A stretch of DNA of 7,021 nucleotides from an uncultured Muribaculaceae bacterium (GTDB lineage Bacteria > Bacteroidota > Bacteroidia > Bacteroidales > Muribaculaceae): positions 1 through 7,021 of the forward strand of contig CAJTRT010000079.1 in the NCBI GenBank assembly GCA_910579105.1, given 5' to 3'. Under the pieces are notes generated by a model. It was given only the letters and a program-made list of their open reading frames with translations, was not told where the DNA came from and ran no database searches. The translations under genes were made by a program, and so were the position numbers. This document shows, piece after piece, positions 4,017-7,021 of the stretch (its first letter is position 1; each line of letters opens with the position of its first letter).

Positions 4017-6965
4017 TCAGAAGTTAAAGCGGACGCCGGCAGTGTAGGTGCGGGGCGCGGGAGCGGTGCCCAGGTCTATGCCTTTCTGCCATTCCACATC
4101 GCCGTAGGAGAGCGAGGCTGGGTTCACGCCCTTGTAGTTCGTGATAGTGAAGAGGTTCTGTATGGAGAAGGAGAGGCGTATGTCGGCGAAGCGGGTCCAC
4201 TTGCGGGGGAACTCGTAGGCCAGCGATATGTTCTCCAGGCGCCAGTAGTCGGCTTTCTCTACCCACTTGTCGGAGGCGGCGTTGTAGAAATTGTTCTGGT
4301 ACTTCGAGGGATCGGCCATGGTTTTTCCGACTTCGTCGAGCCAGGTGGGGTCGGTGACGAACTTGGAGTTGCCGTACATTGTGTTCATCGCGAACCGGAG
4401 GGCGTTGATGCGCTCGCCGCCGAAGGATCCGTTGAAGAACACGTTGAGGCTCCAGTTTTTCCAGGTGACGGTATTGTTCCATCCGAGGGTGAATGTGGGG
4501 CTGGAGTGGCCTATCACCTCGCGGTCGTCGGCCGAGGGGGTGGCGGTCTTGTTGCCGTCCTTGTCGTAGTACATGTCCTGGCCTGTCTCCTTGTTGATGC
4601 CGGCCCAGCGGTAGCCGTAGAATGTGCCTATCGGCTCTCCTTCCTTGACGATCATGGCGTCAGACATGATCGACATCGTGTTGCCCGAGTAAAGCACCGG
4701 CTCGAGGGCTGTGAGTTTCTCGACCTTGTTCTTCATCCAGGACCCCTGGATGCCTGTCGACCAGTTCCAGTCGCGGCCCTGTATGATGGTGGCGTTGATG
4801 CCCAGGTCGATACCCGTGTTGGATACCTCGCCGGCGTTGATGAAGTACTTGGCTCCGCTGAGGTAGTAGGGGGGGGTGGTGCTCAGGAGCGCGTCGGAGG
4901 TGCGCTTGTAGTACCAGTCGAAGGTGAAGTCTACGCGTCCGTTGAGGAAAGCGGCGTCGATGCCGACGTCAAACTGCTTGGTCTTTTCCCATTTGAGGTC
5001 GGGGGTGGGCATCTTGTTGGACCACATGCCGGGCACGGGGGTCTTGTCGCCGTAGTAGGTCGTGGTCTGCGACAGCAGTTCGAGTGTCTCGTAGGGCGAT
5101 ATGTCCTGGTTGCCGATTATACCGAAGCTGGCGCGGAGTTTGAGGTTGCTGAGGATCGGGTTGATCGACTGCATGAATTTCTCGTTCGAGATCGTCCAGG
5201 CAAGGGCGACTGAGGGGAAGTAGGCCCACTTGTTGTTTTGCAGGCGCGAGGAGCCGTCGGCGCGGAACGTTACGGTGGCCATGTAGCGGTTGTCGTAGTT
5301 GTATATGGCTCGAGCCACGGCCGACATCAGGGTCCATTTCGAGTAACTGTTGGAAGCGCCCTTTGTCTGGGCCAGGCCGACGTTCCACCATCCTACCGAT
5401 TCAGTGAGGAGGCCGGATCCGGAGATGCCGATGTTTCGGTTGGTGGAGCTTGTTGCTTCCCAGACGGCGGTGGCCGTGAGGTTGTGCTTCTCGTTGAAGG
5501 TGCCTATGTATGTCAGGTTGTTGGTCGATTGCAGGAGCCAGCGGTTGCCGTTGGAGTTCGACATGCTGGGAGTGCAGCCCGGGTAGCGCGACGACGGTGA
5601 CATCCCGTAGTTGTAGGAGTTGTAGTAGTCGATGCCGTTGGAGGTGGTGAAGGTCAGGCCTTTGACGATGTTGAACCGGAGGTCGATATGGCCGTTCACA
5701 ATGTCACGGCGGCGTTCGTTGGGGTTCACCAGCTCACCTACCGGGGAGTACATCGACGAGTTGTAGGGGTCGGTGTTGTATGTCTTCGTCCCGGGAAGGT
5801 ACATGCTCATTGTCGGCGAGTATGTGAAGGCCGCCCAGACGGGGCCGGTGAGCGTGCTGCTGAACTCGCCGATGCCGTGGCCGTTACCATGGGAGAGATT
5901 CACGTCGGCGGTGACTGAGAGCCACTTGGTCAGCTCGGCCTGTATGTTGGCGCGGGCGGCGAAACGCTCGTAGGATGAGTATTCGAGCACGCCGTTCTCC
6001 TTCATATAGTTGGCGGATATGTAGACCTGCATGCCCTCGGTGCCCTTGGAGAACACCAGTTTGTAGTTCTGCGAGTTGCCGGTGCGGAATATCTCGTCAA
6101 CCCAGTCGATGCCGGGATCCGAGCCGTCGAGGTAGGGCTCCATGTCGGTCTCTGTGGCCGGCCCGTATTTCATGAGCGCGTTGGCGTATTCCTTGGTGCT
6201 CATGACCTTGGGAAGGTGCGAGGGTTTCGACCAGCCCCAGGAGGCGTCGAAGGTGATCTTCGTCTCCCCCTTGTGGCCGCTCTTGGTGGTGATGATCACC
6301 ACGCCGTTGGCGCCGCGGGAGCCGTAGATGGCTGTCGAGGAGGCGTCTTTCAGAATCTGCATCGAGGCCACGTCCTCGGGGTTGATGCCGTCGAGGCCTG
6401 ACTCGCGCACGAGGCCGTCAACGACGTAGAGGGGCTCGTTTGACTTGTTGATGGAGTTGGTGCCGCGTATGCGTATCTTCGGCGAGCCGCCGGGGACACC
6501 AGAGGGAATAACGTTCACGCCGGAGACGCGGCCCTGGATGGCGTCGCCAACGGCGAGGATCGGCTGCGCCTGGAACGACTTGCTGTCGAGCACGGAGACG
6601 GAGCCGGCGAGGTCGGCCTTGCGGACCACGCCGTAGCCGACGACCACCACTTCGTCGAGGGCGGCGGTGTTGTCGGCGAGGATGATGTCGACATGGGAGT
6701 AGGAGTCAACCTTTACGGATTTTGCCTCGTATCCGATTGACGATACCTTGATGGTGGCCGGGAGCTGCTTGACGGCGAGCGAGAAGTTTCCGTCGATGTC
6801 TGTCGAAGTGCCGACCGACGAGTTCTCGACAATGACCGTGGCTCCGATCACGGGCTCGCCCGCGGGGTCGGTCACAGTGCCGGTGACGTTCTGGCCGTAG
6901 GCAGCGAAAAGCCCGCACGGGAATATCCAGAGCATCATCAAAAATAGTAACCTGAATTTGTTCAT
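4017..6965 (-). CDS. SusC/RagA-family TonB-linked outer-membrane transporter
   Basis: This is the outer-membrane barrel that imports the nutrient held by the SusD-like partner, energised by TonB-ExbBD. From the ATG at 6965 it is 982 residues. In order it shows a signal peptide ending near AAYG/QN (about residue 24), a carboxypeptidase-regulatory-like beta domain (about 25-99, starting VTGTVTDPAGEPVIGATV), a TonB box DEVVVVGYG (104-112), a plug domain (about 116-231) with LYVVDG (179-184) and KDASSTAIYGSRGANG (206-221), then a barrel to the C-terminus, which ends in aromatic FNF as outer-membrane barrels do. No STN secretin-like domain precedes the beta domain, so direct signalling to a FecR-type anti-sigma factor is not expected. 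A GTG two codons upstream (6971) is in frame, but the ATG gives the better signal peptide start. Only about 56 bp upstream is visible, so the promoter and regulator are not. Confidence 0.96.
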   Translation of the reverse strand: MNKFRLLFLMMLWIFPCGLFAAYGQNVTGTVTDPAGEPVIGATVIVENSSVGTSTDIDGNFSLAVKQLPATIKVSSIGYEAKSVKVDSYSHVDIILADNTAALDEVVVVGYGVVRKADLAGSVSVLDSKSFQAQPILAVGDAIQGRVSGVNVIPSGVPGGSPKIRIRGTNSINKSNEPLYVVDGLVRESGLDGINPEDVASMQILKDASSTAIYGSRGANGVVIITTKSGHKGETKITFDASWGWSKPSHLPKVMSTKEYANALMKYGPATETDMEPYLDGSDPGIDWVDEIFRTGNSQNYKLVFSKGTEGMQVYISANYMKENGVLEYSSYERFAARANIQAELTKWLSVTADVNLSHGNGHGIGEFSSTLTGPVWAAFTYSPTMSMYLPGTKTYNTDPYNSSMYSPVGELVNPNERRRDIVNGHIDLRFNIVKGLTFTTSNGIDYYNSYNYGMSPSSRYPGCTPSMSNSNGNRWLLQSTNNLTYIGTFNEKHNLTATAVWEATSSTNRNIGISGSGLLTESVGWWNVGLAQTKGASNSYSKWTLMSAVARAIYNYDNRYMATVTFRADGSSRLQNNKWAYFPSVALAWTISNEKFMQSINPILSNLKLRASFGIIGNQDISPYETLELLSQTTTYYGDKTPVPGMWSNKMPTPDLKWEKTKQFDVGIDAAFLNGRVDFTFDWYYKRTSDALLSTTPPYYLSGAKYFINAGEVSNTGIDLGINATIIQGRDWNWSTGIQGSWMKNKVEKLTALEPVLYSGNTMSIMSDAMIVKEGEPIGTFYGYRWAGINKETGQDMYYDKDGNKTATPSADDREVIGHSSPTFTLGWNNTVTWKNWSLNVFFNGSFGGERINALRFAMNTMYGNSKFVTDPTWLDEVGKTMADPSKYQNNFYNAASDKWVEKADYWRLENISLAYEFPRKWTRFADIRLSFSIQNLFTITNYKGVNPASLSYGDVEWQKGIDLGTAPAPRTYTAGVRFNF

Positions 6966-6975
6966 GGTCACTACT

Positions 6976-6992
6976 GTCCACTAAAAATGGAC
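6976..6992 (-). other. Small stem-loop in the leader of the SusC-like gene
   Basis: GTCCA (6976-6980) and TGGAC (6988-6992) form a 5-bp stem around a 7-base A-rich loop, on the RNA a U-rich loop. It lies 10 bases upstream of the ATG at 6965, where the ribosome binds. It might modulate translation of the operon, but a 5-bp stem is weak and may be chance. AT-rich sequence follows to the window end, with no exact TAnnTTTG match. Confidence 0.3.
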
Positions 6993-7021
6993 GGGGTTAA
7001 AAATTAAATAAATTCGGTTCA

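Noticed and set aside
4506..5213. A 235-codon plus-strand frame opposite the SusC-like gene
   Set aside because: It is a long shadow frame caused by high GC at third codon positions. The SusC-like translation on the other strand is unmistakable across the same bases.
6976..6992. An invertible promoter repeat in front of the SusC-like gene
   Set aside because: Phase-variable promoters of this phylum are flanked by longer inverted repeats. Only a 5-bp stem with a short loop is visible here, and no second repeat copy appears in the window.

Overview
The window looks like chromosomal DNA from a GC-rich gut Bacteroidales bacterium. The evidence is a SusC/SusD outer-membrane uptake pair, a secreted protein with a type IX-secretion-like C-terminal tail of the kind common in Muribaculaceae and Prevotellaceae, start codons without clear Shine-Dalgarno sequences, and a match to the Bacteroidetes promoter consensus TAnnTTTG. 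A Muribaculaceae-like host is my best guess; it rests on memory of families and has not been searched.

Layout. Positions 1-378 hold no convincing protein gene. They contain several small palindromes (5-18, 48-63, 87-107), a probable promoter (94-124), and a roughly 157-bp self-complementary foldback region (189-345) bounded by 27-bp inverted arms matching at 26 of 27 positions. Next is upp (379-1032, +), encoding uracil phosphoribosyltransferase for pyrimidine salvage. It ends at a strong intrinsic terminator built on a perfect 28-bp palindrome (1101-1128 plus a T-run).

The rest of the window is read on the minus strand. It holds a SusC-family TonB-dependent transporter (4017-6965), then after 20 bp a SusD-family surface lipoprotein (2215-3996), and after 135 bp a 308-residue secreted protein (1153-2079). 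The last gene is convergent with upp, and both end near the 1101-1136 terminator. A strong GC hairpin (2164-2210) lies just after the susD-like stop and may set the amount of the third protein relative to the pair.

How the genes work together. The SusC-like barrel and SusD-like lid should form one outer-membrane complex that imports an oligosaccharide or other nutrient, powered by TonB. The third protein is in the place where polysaccharide utilization loci often carry an accessory glycan-binding protein. It has a signal peptidase I type signal instead of a lipobox, plus a C-terminal sorting-like tail, so its route to the surface would differ. No glycoside hydrolase, protease or regulator is inside the window, so the substrate cannot be inferred. 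upp appears to be an unrelated housekeeping neighbour.

I see no tRNA, rRNA, CRISPR array, insertion sequence or phage gene. The most unexplained signals are the foldback element upstream of upp and the unusual third gene of the Sus-type operon.
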